From F1-60-MAGs027 sp044344715 (GTDB lineage Bacteria > Actinomycetota > Acidimicrobiia > Acidimicrobiales > Ilumatobacteraceae), in assembly GCA_044344715.1 (NCBI GenBank), contig JBIJCI010000002.1, forward strand, positions 1-64,000: 64,000 bases of DNA. Reading direction: 5' to 3'. Both the position numbers and the translations under genes were made by a program. Shown piece by piece: positions 34,993 to 43,649 of this stretch (positions are counted from its first letter, which is position 1; each line of letters opens with the position of its first letter). The notes below the pieces were generated by a model. It was not told the DNA's origin, did not search any database, and worked only from the letters and a program-made list of their open reading frames with translations.

Positions 34993-35436
34993 GTGCCCTC
35001 ACCGTTGGTCGTGCCGATCCGTCGCCTCGACGAAGGCCTGCCGTTGCCGACCACCGCGCACCCCGACGATGCCGGTCTCGACCTGCATGCCCGCACCGAT
35101 GCTCTGCTCCCGGCGAACGGAGGTCGCGTGCTCGTACCGACCGGGGTCGCCGTGGCGATTCCGCGCGGATTCATGGGAATGGTGGTGCCGCGCAGCGGGC
35201 TCGCACTGAAGCACGGCATCTCGTTGGTGAATACTCCGGGCATCATCGACGCCGCGTACAGGGGCGAGCTGCAGGTGATCATGATCAACCACGATCCGAC
35301 GACCGACTACCAGGTTCGCCGCGGTGACCGCATCGCACAGCTCATCGTGCAGGCGATCTCCGCCGTGCAATGGTCGGTGGTCGCGGAGTTGGACGACAAC
35401 GACCGGGGTGGTGGGTTCGGCCACAGCGGCCGCTGA
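34993..35436 (+). CDS. dut: dUTP diphosphatase
   Basis: Hydrolyses dUTP to dUMP and diphosphate, keeping uracil out of DNA. The 147-residue trimeric type has all five motifs: HPDDAGLDL, PRSGLALKHGI, NTPGIIDAAYRGEL, RRGDRIAQLIVQ, and the C-terminal glycine-rich RGGGFGHSGR that closes over the substrate. The frame is open upstream across orn, but GTG 34993 exactly 6 bases behind TATCGT is preferred. Confidence 0.94.
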   Translation: MPSPLVVPIRRLDEGLPLPTTAHPDDAGLDLHARTDALLPANGGRVLVPTGVAVAIPRGFMGMVVPRSGLALKHGISLVNTPGIIDAAYRGELQVIMINHDPTTDYQVRRGDRIAQLIVQAISAVQWSVVAELDDNDRGGGFGHSGR

Positions 35437-35439
35437 CCG

Positions 35440-36654
35440 CTAGCGCCCCGGAAGGTGGCTGCTCGTCACGCCGTCACGGGCCAGTTGCCGGATCGTCTCG
35501 TCGTCAAGCCCGAGGACGTCGCGGAGCACCGCATCATTGTCCTCCCCGCGGTACTTGGGGATTCCGCGGATCCGCACGTCGGCGTCGCTGAACTTCCACG
35601 GACTCTGCGGGATGCGCACGCTGCCGCCCCCGCGGTCGTCGACGTCGGTGATCGCCCCGCGTTCACGCGCCCAGTCGGTGGCCGCGAGTTCGGCGACACT
35701 GCGCAGACGGCCGGTCGCGAGATCGTGCCGGGCGAGGATGCGCTCGATCTCGTCGGCGTCCGCGACGGTGAGCGCCCACACCGCGAGGATCCCCGCCAAC
35801 TCGTCGAGGTGACGGAGCCGTGACGGAACGTCGCGGAACCGCGGGTCATCGTGGAGGTCGTCGCGACCCATCGCCGCGCAGAACGATGCGAAGTTCGTCT
35901 TCGACGCGGGATGGCCGCTGACCACCACGACGCTGCCGTCCCGCGTGGTGAGCACGGGGTAGTCGGCCGGTCGGAACGACCGGATCCAGTCGGCGGGAAC
36001 GTCCGCCTCCCACAACAGGTCGTGGGCGTGCTCATTGACGTACAGCAGCGTCTCGGCCATCGAGACGTCGACGAACTGTCCCCGTCCGGTGCGTTCGCGC
36101 GCCAGCAGCGCCGCGAGGATCGCCGCCGCCGTTTCCATCCCCGTGTACACGTCGCCGTGACTGAACGGATCGTTGGCGTACGCCCCACCGCGCGCGTCCC
36201 CCTGGTGCTTGGTGATGCCGGCCTCGGCGTTGACCACTGGTGCGTAGGCACGACGGTCGACCCACGGACCGGTCGCACCGTACCCGCTGATCGACGCGTA
36301 CACCAGCCGCGGATTGCGCTCCGAGAGATCGTCGTATCCGAGGCCGAGACGTTGCATGACGCCCGGGCGGAAGTTCTCGATCACCACGTCGCTCGCATCC
36401 GCGAGGCGTCGTGCAATGTCGACCGCGCGCGGATCGTCGAGGTTCAGCGACACGTTCAACTTGCCGACGTTCTGCTGGATGAAGTACGTCGCCAACGAGT
36501 TGAGGCGTGGTTGACCGAACCTCGTCAGGTCGCCGGCCGGTGGCTCGAGCTTGATCACCTCCGCACCGAGGTCGCAGAGCATTCGTGTCGCATGCGGCCC
36601 GGCGAGCACCCGCGTGAAGTCCAGGACCCGGATTCCCTCCAGCGGTCGGGACAT
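35440..36654 (-). CDS. CaiB/BaiF (family III) CoA transferase
   Basis: Moves CoA between organic acids. The 404-residue protein begins with the family pattern LEGIRVLDFTRVLAGPHATRMLCDLGAEVIK and has the nucleotide contact KLNVSLNLDD and the catalytic aspartate region in FSHGDVYTGM (about residue 170). Acyl substrates cannot be told; members act on carnitine, formate/oxalate, bile acids and others. It starts 7 bases after the peptidase gene stops, on the same strand, so the two are probably co-transcribed. Confidence 0.87.
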   Translation of the reverse strand: MSRPLEGIRVLDFTRVLAGPHATRMLCDLGAEVIKLEPPAGDLTRFGQPRLNSLATYFIQQNVGKLNVSLNLDDPRAVDIARRLADASDVVIENFRPGVMQRLGLGYDDLSERNPRLVYASISGYGATGPWVDRRAYAPVVNAEAGITKHQGDARGGAYANDPFSHGDVYTGMETAAAILAALLARERTGRGQFVDVSMAETLLYVNEHAHDLLWEADVPADWIRSFRPADYPVLTTRDGSVVVVSGHPASKTNFASFCAAMGRDDLHDDPRFRDVPSRLRHLDELAGILAVWALTVADADEIERILARHDLATGRLRSVAELAATDWARERGAITDVDDRGGGSVRIPQSPWKFSDADVRIRGIPKYRGEDNDAVLRDVLGLDDETIRQLARDGVTSSHLPGR

Positions 36655-36661
36655 CGCGCCG

Positions 36662-37927
36662 TCAGTCGAGGCGCACGCCGAGCGTGCGTAGCGCGAGCGA
36701 TGCGTAGAGGGCGACGCCCGTCTTCATCGCCCGTTCGTCGAACATCACGCGATTGGAGTGGTTCGGTGCAGCGCTGGCCGGGTTGACGCCCTCGGGTGTT
36801 CCACCGAGGAAGATCATCGCCCCCGGCAGCTTGTTGAGCACGTAGGAGAAGTCCTCGGCGCCCATCACCGGATTCGGGAGTCGCACGGCCTTGTCGGCGC
36901 CGACGAGGGCATCGGCGACCTGCAGTCCGAAATCCGCGCTCGGTCCGTCGTTCACGGTGACGGGGTAACCGATCGTCACCACGACGTCGGCCGTCATCTC
37001 GTGCGTCGACGCGATGCCCTCGGCGACGCGCCGCAACCCGTCGTGCACCCTCTTACGGGTGGATTCGCTGACCGCACGGATCGTGCCGTTGATGTACGCC
37101 GTCTCGGGGATCACGTTCGAGGTGGTGCCGGTGTGGATCTGGGTCACGGTCACCACCGCCGGGTCGAACACCGGGATGCGCCGTGTGACCAGCATCTGGA
37201 GCGCCTGGACGATCTCACAGGCCACGGGAATGGGGTCGAGCGTTCGGAACGGCTCGGAGGCGTGACCGCCCTTGCCCTTCACCTCGATCGTGAACGTGTC
37301 CGACGAGGCCATCGTCGGACCTCCCTTGGCGGTCACCCATCCCGCGGGAATGGCGGTGGTGATGTGCAGTGCGTACGCCGCCGAGATCGGCGACGGCGTG
37401 CCGTCGGCGAGCGGCGGAACCTCGAGCAGGCCCTCGTCGAGCATGAACTTGGCGCCGTGGTGACCCTCCTCGCCCGGCTGGAACATGAAGAGCACCCGAC
37501 CCGGGAGGTCCTCCCTGCGCTCGGAGAGCAGTCGTGCCGTCGTGGCGAGCATCGACGTGTGGGTGTCGTGCCCGCAGGCATGCATCATGTTCTCGTTGCG
37601 CGAGGAGAAGTCGAGTCCAGTGTCCTCGGGCATCGGGAGTGCGTCCATGTCACCGCGCAGCATCACCGTGGGTCCGGGCTTGCCGCCGGTGAGGAGGGCG
37701 GCGATGCCGCTCGTCGTCTCGTGCAGCGTGACGTCGAGGGGCAACCCCTCGAGCGACTCGAGCACGGCCTCGCGGGTGGTCGGCAGGTGGTTGCCGACCT
37801 CCGGCCACTCGTGCAGCCGGCGACGCAGGGCAACTGCGCCGTCGTACAAACCATCGACGTGCTCCGAGAGGTTCCGTGCGGTGCCGTGGATCTCCCGCGC
37901 CGAATTCGTCCCTGGGTTCTCTGCCAT
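36662..37927 (-). CDS. M20 family amidohydrolase (hippurate hydrolase/aminoacylase type)
   Basis: Zinc-dependent amidase of 421 residues that should split N-acyl amino acids or related amides. Metal-binding features: HACGHDTHTSM (about residue 131), the catalytic QPGEEGHHGAKFM, and a C-terminal PNHSNRVMFDE histidine; the central lid domain (about residues 215-330) is for dimerisation. The frame is open far upstream, but ATG 37927 exactly 6 bases behind TACGAT (37934-37939) is preferred. Upstream partner of the CoA transferase gene. Confidence 0.88.
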   Translation of the reverse strand: MAENPGTNSAREIHGTARNLSEHVDGLYDGAVALRRRLHEWPEVGNHLPTTREAVLESLEGLPLDVTLHETTSGIAALLTGGKPGPTVMLRGDMDALPMPEDTGLDFSSRNENMMHACGHDTHTSMLATTARLLSERREDLPGRVLFMFQPGEEGHHGAKFMLDEGLLEVPPLADGTPSPISAAYALHITTAIPAGWVTAKGGPTMASSDTFTIEVKGKGGHASEPFRTLDPIPVACEIVQALQMLVTRRIPVFDPAVVTVTQIHTGTTSNVIPETAYINGTIRAVSESTRKRVHDGLRRVAEGIASTHEMTADVVVTIGYPVTVNDGPSADFGLQVADALVGADKAVRLPNPVMGAEDFSYVLNKLPGAMIFLGGTPEGVNPASAAPNHSNRVMFDERAMKTGVALYASLALRTLGVRLD

Positions 37928-38000
37928 TTGTTCATCGTAGGTCGCACGCACTCCCCGCACGCCGGGAAACGAGCCGCAGCGTCTACGCTTGCCCACGACG

Positions 38001-38237
38001 ATGTCCTCAGTCCTCGTGGAATTCACCGTGGAGCCCTTCGTGGAGGGCCAACCCGGCCCCCACGTCACCCGTGCGGTCGCCGCGGTGGAGGGCCACGGGG
38101 TGAAGGTCGACTTCGGACCGTTCGGTTCATCCTTCCTCGTTGACGTAACGGTCATGCCTGCGGTCGTCGCGGACATGATGCGTGCCGCCTACGCAAACGG
38201 CGCGACCTTCGTGAGCGTGAGCGTGGCACGCCGGTAG
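38001..38237 (+). CDS. Thiamine-binding-like protein (MTH1187/YkoF family, DUF77)
   Basis: A 78-residue ferredoxin-like-fold protein. The family pattern is clear: VEFTVEPFVEGQPGPHV at the start, GHGVKVDFGPFGSSF in the middle, and a final ANGATFVSVSV strand. Relatives bind thiamine or related pyrimidines in some species, but the role is not settled. ATG 38001 is preferred; a TTG at 37989 would add four residues. A TACGCT box at 37984-37989 suggests a very short leader. The HTH regulator follows 5 bases later. Confidence 0.78.
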   Translation: MSSVLVEFTVEPFVEGQPGPHVTRAVAAVEGHGVKVDFGPFGSSFLVDVTVMPAVVADMMRAAYANGATFVSVSVARR

Positions 38238-38242
38238 GTCGT

Positions 38243-38602
38243 ATGACGAAGCAGCACCCGCTCATCGACACCGTGCAGCCGCTGCTCGCAGCCCTGGGTG
38301 CGAGCGTCGTCGCCGCCGATCAACTCGGCAAGTCCGACGTTCCGCTCGTGTGGGAGGGACGCGTCATTGCGGGCGTTCGCCTCCCCGCACTGCACGGCGC
38401 GATGAACCGACTGATCGATTCGGTCGAGCGCGAACTCGGCGGACGACTCGCGCAGTTGTCGCGTGCCGACAAGCAGCGTGCCATCCGGTTGCTCGACGAA
38501 CGAGGCGCGTTCATCCTGCGGCGTGCCGTGGAGGACGTTGCCGATGCGATGGGCGTCTCACGCATCACGGTGTACAACTACCTCAACTCGTTGCACCGCT
38601 GA
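38243..38602 (+). CDS. DauR/YheO-like helix-turn-helix regulator
   Basis: A 119-residue protein whose second half (about residues 70-118) matches the DauR-type HTH: LSRADKQRAIRLLDERGAFILRRAVEDVADAMGVSRITVYNYLN (core GVSRITVYNYL). The N-terminal PAS-like sensor of full YheO proteins is absent or reduced to about 60 residues. The gene follows the DUF77 gene by 5 bases, so it may regulate that small operon. Target and signal are unknown. Confidence 0.75.
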   Translation: MTKQHPLIDTVQPLLAALGASVVAADQLGKSDVPLVWEGRVIAGVRLPALHGAMNRLIDSVERELGGRLAQLSRADKQRAIRLLDERGAFILRRAVEDVADAMGVSRITVYNYLNSLHR

Positions 38603-38617
38603 ACCGCCCCGGGCGGG

Positions 38618-39550
38618 TCAGAGCTTGCGCAGGAACACGTCGGTCACGCGGTGGTCGTCACCCTTCTCGATGACGAGCGAGGCACGCCCCTTCGTAGGGG
38701 CGATGTTCTCGCGCAGGTTGCGGCCGTTGATCGACTCCCATATCCGGTGGGCGAGTTCGGAGGCCTCGTCATCGCCCAGGTCGGCGAAGTGCCGGAAGAA
38801 GCTCTGCGGATCCTGGAAGACCGTGCGCCGTAACGCATGGAAGCGCTCGACGAACCACGACTCGATCAGCGACTCCCTGGCGTCGAGGTAGATGGAGAAG
38901 TCGAAATAGTCGCTGACGAACTCCATCGCCCGCGAGTCGACCTGCAGCACGTTCAACCCCTCGAGGATGAGGATGTCGGGCTGGTGCACGGTCTCCACGG
39001 TGTCTGGTAGGACGTCGTAGATGACGTGGCTGTAGACGGGTGCCGACACCTCCGGCTCGCCACTCTTCACCGCACGGAGGAAGTCGAGCAGGCGGCGCGT
39101 GTCGTAGCTCTCGGGGAATCCCTTGCGGTCCATGATCCCGCGGGCCTCGAGTTCTGCGTTGGGGTACAGGAAGCCGTCGGTGGTGATCAGCTCGACTCGC
39201 GGATGCTCCGGCCAGCGGGAGAGCAGCGCCTGCAAGAGGCGCGCGAGCGTGCTCTTGCCGACCGCGACGCTTCCCGCAACACCGATCACGTAGGGGAGCT
39301 TCGGCGCGATCGTGCCGAGGAACGTCGACGACACGCGGTGCAGGTTCTGCGTGGCCGACACGTAGAGGTTGAGCAGGCGGGTGAGCGGCAGGTACACCGC
39401 CTGCACCTCGTCGAGGTCGATCCGTTCGTTGATGCCGCGCAGGGCCTCGAGGTCCTTCTCGCGGATGGTGAGCGGTGTCTGCGCGCGGAGCGCGGCCCAC
39501 TCGTCGCGGGTGAACCGCTCGAAACGCGGGATGTCACCTCCGTCGATCAT
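38618..39550 (-). CDS. coaA: Pantothenate kinase (type I)
   Basis: First and regulated step of CoA synthesis, ATP-dependent phosphorylation of pantothenate. The 310-residue protein has the P-loop GVAGSVAVGKST (about residue 96), the ELITTDGFLYPN segment with the catalytic aspartate, and the family end FLRKL. The frame is open upstream into map, but ATG 39550, 11 bases after the map stop, gives the normal N-terminus (PRFERFTRDEWAALR). Probably co-transcribed with map. Confidence 0.95.
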   Translation of the reverse strand: MIDGGDIPRFERFTRDEWAALRAQTPLTIREKDLEALRGINERIDLDEVQAVYLPLTRLLNLYVSATQNLHRVSSTFLGTIAPKLPYVIGVAGSVAVGKSTLARLLQALLSRWPEHPRVELITTDGFLYPNAELEARGIMDRKGFPESYDTRRLLDFLRAVKSGEPEVSAPVYSHVIYDVLPDTVETVHQPDILILEGLNVLQVDSRAMEFVSDYFDFSIYLDARESLIESWFVERFHALRRTVFQDPQSFFRHFADLGDDEASELAHRIWESINGRNLRENIAPTKGRASLVIEKGDDHRVTDVFLRKL

Positions 39551-39561
39551 GCAGCAACCAG

Positions 39562-40539
39562 CTATCCGAGCGGGGAGCGGGACGACACCGCGCCGGGGGC
39601 GGTGAGCACGTCGAATCCGTCGTCGGTGACCAGGATGGTGTGCTCGAACTGTGCGGTGCGCTTGCCGTCGATGGTGACGGCGGTCCACTCGTCGTCCCAC
39701 ATGCGGTGCTTGTCGGAACCGAGGGTGATCATCGGTTCGATCGTGAAGGTCATGCCCGGGCGCATGAGCATGTTGTTGCGCGGCTCGTAGTAGTGCAGGA
39801 TCTGAACGTCGGTGTGGAACTGCTCGCCGATGCCGTGGCCGATGAAGGCCTTCACCACGCCCATGCGGTGATTCTTGGCGTGCGTTTCGATTGCCCGGCC
39901 GATGTCGGAGAGCGGTGCGTCGGGTCGCACGGCGCCGATCCCGAGCCACATGCACTCCTCCGTCACGCTGATGAGCCGGCGGTCCTCGTCACTGATCGAG
40001 CCGACCGCGAAGGTGGCGTTGGTGTCGCCGTGCACACCGTCGAGGTAGCAGGTGACGTCGAGATTGACGATGTCGCCGTCCTGCAGCTCCCGAGAGTCGG
40101 GTATCCCGTGGCAGATCACCTCGTTGACACTGGTGCAGACGCTCTTCGGGAATCTCTGGTAGTTGAGCGGGCTCGGGTAGGCGCCGCGAGCGATGCACGC
40201 TTCGTGCACGAAGACGTCGATCTCCTCGGTGGTGACCCCCGGTTTGACGAGCTCTCCCGCCAGGCGGAGTACCTCGGCGGCGGCGGCCCCGGCACGGCGC
40301 ATCCGGGCGATCACGTCGGGGGACTTGACCGCCGGCTCCGGGCGGCGCTTCACCTGACCGGTGGCCGCGTACGGCGGTTTCACAATGTGCTCGGGAACGC
40401 CGCGCATCGGGCTGACGATGCCCTGCAGCACGCGGCCCTCGAGCGGCTTGTGGCATCGCTTGTACTTGCGACCACTGCCGCACCAGCACGCGTCGTTGGC
40501 AGCTGGCAGCACCTTCGGCGGCTGCAGGGATGAGCGCAC
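39562..40539 (-). CDS. map: Methionine aminopeptidase with SEC-C zinc motif
   Basis: Removes the initiator methionine from new proteins. The 325-residue type I enzyme has its five metal ligands in NLDVTCYLDGVHGDTN (two Asp), GHGIGEQFH (His), TIEPM (Glu) and QFEHT (Glu). The first 35 residues carry a SEC-C zinc motif, CWCGSGRKYKRCH, probably for ribosome contact, as in several actinobacteria. GTG 40539 lies exactly 6 bases behind TAGCCT (40546-40551). Confidence 0.95.
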   Translation of the reverse strand: MRSSLQPPKVLPAANDACWCGSGRKYKRCHKPLEGRVLQGIVSPMRGVPEHIVKPPYAATGQVKRRPEPAVKSPDVIARMRRAGAAAAEVLRLAGELVKPGVTTEEIDVFVHEACIARGAYPSPLNYQRFPKSVCTSVNEVICHGIPDSRELQDGDIVNLDVTCYLDGVHGDTNATFAVGSISDEDRRLISVTEECMWLGIGAVRPDAPLSDIGRAIETHAKNHRMGVVKAFIGHGIGEQFHTDVQILHYYEPRNNMLMRPGMTFTIEPMITLGSDKHRMWDDEWTAVTIDGKRTAQFEHTILVTDDGFDVLTAPGAVSSRSPLG

Positions 40540-40609
40540 GAACTCAGGCTATTGCGACGTCGCACGGTGTACCGTCGGGCATGCGCACCGCACACTGAAT
40601 GAGTCCCAT

Positions 40610-40665
40610 CGCTACACGAGCAATCTCGGACCGATGACGGGGCCCGATTCGACGAGCGTGTAGCG
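40610..40665. repeat. Inverted repeat with 9-base perfect arms
   Basis: CGCTACACG (40610-40618) and CGTGTAGCG (40657-40665) are exact reverse complements with 38 bases between, which themselves contain a small TCGG-A-CCGA hairpin. Could be a structured RNA leader or a protein site. Confidence 0.5.
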
Positions 40666-40762
40666 GTCGCCCCATCGGCGGAGGTTACCGCTCGGTATCA
40701 ACGGTGCCCGGGTTATGTATCGCAGTCGTGGAACATCTCTCGGCTCGGTCGTGCTTACACGC

Positions 40763-40795
40763 GTGTGTTTCCGTTCGACTGCGAGTGAGACACAC
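40763..40795 (+). repeat. Hairpin upstream of the Tad locus
   Basis: GTGTGTTTC (40763-40771) can pair with GAGACACAC (40787-40795) with one G-T pair, leaving a 15-base loop. It ends 60 bases before the first Tad gene. Confidence 0.45.
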
Positions 40796-40855
40796 ACAAA
40801 CCATCGACGGACTCGCAACGTGCCCGGAGATGGACGAGAGAAAAGGAAGGCACCC

Positions 40856-41527
40856 GTGGCGGAACGGATGTCGGATAAAGCGGTTCGCGCTCGATTGCGC
40901 GACTCAACACTCGGCGACCTTGGGGACGGTGACGACAACGTCCCCGCCAAGCGTCGAACGCCGGAGTTCCTGATCGGCCTCCTGCTGGTCATCGGGGGAG
41001 CGGTCGGCGGTCTCGCACTCTTCCAGGGAGGAAACTCCCGTGCCGTCGTCGTTGGTACTGCGCGGCAACTGTCGCGCGGAACGATCATCACGCGCGAGCA
41101 TCTCACCGCGCTGGAAGTCGGGCAGGTCCCGAGCGAATCCGTCACCGGTGCAGCGGATGCCGGTTTACTTCTCGGCCGGCGACTACTCGTCGACCTTCCC
41201 GCGGGGGTGCCGGTAGCTGGCTTCGTCACGACCGACGTCCCGCTCCTCGCAGCCTCGGAGGCGCTCGTTCCCATTGCGCTCGATACCGGTGCGGTTCCCG
41301 AGGGATTGACGAGCGGCGACACCGTACGGGTCGTCATCTCGTTCACGAATTCGGGGGACGATGCGCCGCGTCCCGAGATGCTGCCCGAGGTGATGGAGGT
41401 CCATGCGGTGGTTGCACCGGACGATCTCAGCAACGAGGTGTACGTGACGGTCCGCACGTCGACCGAGATGGCCGTCGATCTCGCCCGAGCCGACCGCATT
41501 CAGGTCATCAAGGTGGGCGCATCGTGA
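40856..41527 (+). CDS. Tad/Flp pilus protein CpaB-like (SAF domain)
   Basis: A 223-residue protein with one N-terminal helix (about residues 37-53) and an extracytoplasmic SAF domain (AVVVGTARQLSRGTIITREHLTALEVG, core SRGTIITREHL), as in CpaB/RcpC. In Gram-negatives CpaB works at the secretin; here, without an outer membrane, it probably supports the pilus in the envelope. The GTG start has a strong site GGAAGG (40845-40850); an upstream in-frame ATG at 40715 has none. Its stop overlaps the tadA start (GTGA). Confidence 0.8.
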   Translation: MAERMSDKAVRARLRDSTLGDLGDGDDNVPAKRRTPEFLIGLLLVIGGAVGGLALFQGGNSRAVVVGTARQLSRGTIITREHLTALEVGQVPSESVTGAADAGLLLGRRLLVDLPAGVPVAGFVTTDVPLLAASEALVPIALDTGAVPEGLTSGDTVRVVISFTNSGDDAPRPEMLPEVMEVHAVVAPDDLSNEVYVTVRTSTEMAVDLARADRIQVIKVGAS

Positions 41528-42813
41528 CGATCGCCGACCCGCAGATGGTTCGGTCGTTGACCGAACTCGTCGCCGACGTCCTCACCGAGCGGCGGCTTGA
41601 CGACGGAAGCGAACGGCACTCGTCTCCGGAGGACGAGTTACGGCTGGCACGCAGCACGGCGAGTGCGGAGCTCGCCAGGCTGGTGGCGGGTCGCCCCGTC
41701 GGTGCCTGGCCACCGATCGACGAGGAGGCGGTCGTGTCCGAGGTGATCGCCCGCGTCCTCGGGCTCGGGGGTCTGGAGAATCTGCTCTCCGACCCCGACG
41801 TGAGCGACATCCACATCCGTGGTCATGACTCCGTCTGGGTGAAGCTCCGCGACGGTCGGCGCGAGAGACGGCCGGCTGTCGTGGAGAGCGACGAGGAACT
41901 CGTGGCGTTGATCCGGCGTGCGGGGGTGCGGTTCAGCCGTACCGAACGTCGATTCGATGCCGGATCCCCGGAGATGAACATGCAACTCCCCGACGGATCG
42001 CGGCTGTTCGCGGTGATGGACGTCTCGACCCGACCGAGTCTCATCATCCGCCGGCACCGCTACGAGCTCTCGTCGCTCGACGAACTTCGACTCCTCGGCG
42101 TGTTCGACGAGGACGTCCAGAGCCTGCTCGCTGCCATGGTGCGCACCCGGCGCAACGTCGTCATCGTCGGCGGGACGGGCTCGGGAAAGACGACGCTCCT
42201 GCGGGCACTTATCAACGAGATTCCGCCCGTCGAGCGCATCGTCACTATCGAGGACGCCTACGAACTGGGTATCGAACACTTCGCGGAACGTCATCCCGAC
42301 TATGACGCACTACAGAGTCGAAGTGCCAACGTCGAGGGACGCGGTGAGATCACGCTCGCCGACCTGACACGAATGGCACTGCGGATGGATCCCGACCGCG
42401 TGATCGTCGGCGAGGTGCGAGGTGCCGAGGCCTTCCCGATGCTGTTGGCGATGAGCCAGGGCAACAACGGTTCGATGTGCACCATGCACGCCGACGGCAC
42501 CAGGACCGTGTTTCCCAAGATCGCCGCCTACGTTTCGATGGCGTCGACAGGACTCCCGGTCGAGACGGTGAACGTGCTCGTGGCGAGCGCACTGCACTTC
42601 GTCGTCTTCATCGAGAACCAGGAGGGCCACCGGCGCCTCAGCTCCATCTGTGAGGTCGCGGGCACCGAGGGTAATCATGTGGTGTCCAACGAGGTGGTCA
42701 GCCGATCCGCGACGGGCGCCATCGTCTGGCCGTTTCCCCTGCGTTCTTCCACCCACGAGTTGCTCGTCCGTCACGGGTTCAGGAGACGGAATCAGGCGGG
42801 CGTCGAGCGATGA
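41524..42813 (+). CDS. tadA: Pilus assembly ATPase TadA/CpaF
   Basis: Hexameric secretion ATPase of 429 residues that powers pilus assembly. Features: N-terminal helical region, the sensor stretch LSDPDVSDIHIRG, Walker A GGTGSGKTT (about residue 218), Asp box IVTIEDAYELG, Walker B MDPDRVIVGEVRG and the His box MCTMHADG. CpaE/TadZ, which usually sits before it, is missing. The GTG start overlaps the cpaB stop and its own stop overlaps tadB, so the ATPase and its platform are translationally coupled. Confidence 0.93.
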   Translation: MTIADPQMVRSLTELVADVLTERRLDDGSERHSSPEDELRLARSTASAELARLVAGRPVGAWPPIDEEAVVSEVIARVLGLGGLENLLSDPDVSDIHIRGHDSVWVKLRDGRRERRPAVVESDEELVALIRRAGVRFSRTERRFDAGSPEMNMQLPDGSRLFAVMDVSTRPSLIIRRHRYELSSLDELRLLGVFDEDVQSLLAAMVRTRRNVVIVGGTGSGKTTLLRALINEIPPVERIVTIEDAYELGIEHFAERHPDYDALQSRSANVEGRGEITLADLTRMALRMDPDRVIVGEVRGAEAFPMLLAMSQGNNGSMCTMHADGTRTVFPKIAAYVSMASTGLPVETVNVLVASALHFVVFIENQEGHRRLSSICEVAGTEGNHVVSNEVVSRSATGAIVWPFPLRSSTHELLVRHGFRRRNQAGVER

Positions 42814-43649
42814 CCCGCGCAATCCTCGCCGCCGGTCTCGGGTCGCTGATCGGACTCGGCGTGTTCGTACTCGTGTCGGCCCGGCGTGGACGACTGAGCA
42901 TGTTCGGTAGCAGGTGGTATTCACGCAGCGGATTGTTCCGCCACGTCGCGGTGGCCGTCTCCGTCATCGTGGTCGTTCGGGTCGCCACCGGCTGGACGTT
43001 GGTTTCGCTGACCGCAGGTGTGGTGGGTGGCTTGTCGAGTTCCGCATTGGGACCGACCGGTCGGAGGCGCGACGATCGCATGCTCGTCGAGGCAATCGCC
43101 GTGTGGACGGAACAGTTGCGCGACATGCTCGCCGGAAGCAGCGGGCTCGAGCAGGCGGTCGCGGCGACCGCCCCCCATGCGCCGACCGTGCTGCGCCGAC
43201 CGCTCGAGAGGTTGGTGGCGTCGGTGTCCTACGCTCCGCTCGACCAGGCGTTGGACAGGTTCGCACGCGAGGTCGATCATCCGACCGCCGACTTCGTGGT
43301 TGCGGCGTTGTCGACCGCAGCGACTAGACAGGTACGCGAACTCGGCGCGCTCCTCGGACACCTCGCGTCGTGTGCACATGCCGAGGCGCGGATGTACACG
43401 CGAATCTGGGTCGGTCGCTCGCGGACCCGCAGCGCGGTCAGGATCATCGCCACCGTCGTCGTACTCTTCGTGCTCGGGCTGCTGTTCTTCAGTCCCGGAT
43501 ACCTGGAGCCGTACCGGACACCCGAGGGGCAGGTGGTTTTGTCGGTGATCGTCCTCGTGTTCTTCGCAGCGATCGTCCTCATGCAGCGATTCGCGGTGGT
43601 ATCGGCCCCGGAGCGGTTCATCGGTCGACGCACGGAGGTGACGTCGTGA
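42810..43649 (+). CDS. tadB: Tad pilus inner-membrane platform protein TadB
   Basis: A 279-residue membrane protein of the type II secretion F family: an N-terminal pair of helices, a cytoplasmic domain (about residues 85-205) with AVWTEQLRDMLAGSSGLEQAV, and two C-terminal helices. It should form the platform with TadC, moved by the TadA ATPase. Start and stop overlap tadA and tadC by 4 bases each. Confidence 0.88.
   Translation: MTRAILAAGLGSLIGLGVFVLVSARRGRLSMFGSRWYSRSGLFRHVAVAVSVIVVVRVATGWTLVSLTAGVVGGLSSSALGPTGRRRDDRMLVEAIAVWTEQLRDMLAGSSGLEQAVAATAPHAPTVLRRPLERLVASVSYAPLDQALDRFAREVDHPTADFVVAALSTAATRQVRELGALLGHLASCAHAEARMYTRIWVGRSRTRSAVRIIATVVVLFVLGLLFFSPGYLEPYRTPEGQVVLSVIVLVFFAAIVLMQRFAVVSAPERFIGRRTEVTS

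Larger units (their letters stand above)
40540..40855. other. 316-base intergenic region without a supported gene
   Basis: Holds the map promoter box (TAGCCT, 40546-40551, minus strand) and, towards the Tad genes, two inverted repeats: CGCTACACG/CGTGTAGCG (40610-40618 and 40657-40665) and a hairpin with 9-base arms (40763-40771 and 40787-40795). No convincing coding frame was seen on either strand. It is the longest non-coding stretch of the window and probably the regulatory leader of the Tad locus. Confidence 0.6.

Noticed and set aside
40571..40600. A five-codon frame (Met-Arg-Thr-Ala-His) behind a TACCGT box, like a leaderless leader peptide.
   Set aside because: The box is only 5 bases from the ATG, the peptide has no run of one amino acid to sense supply, and such short frames arise easily by chance.
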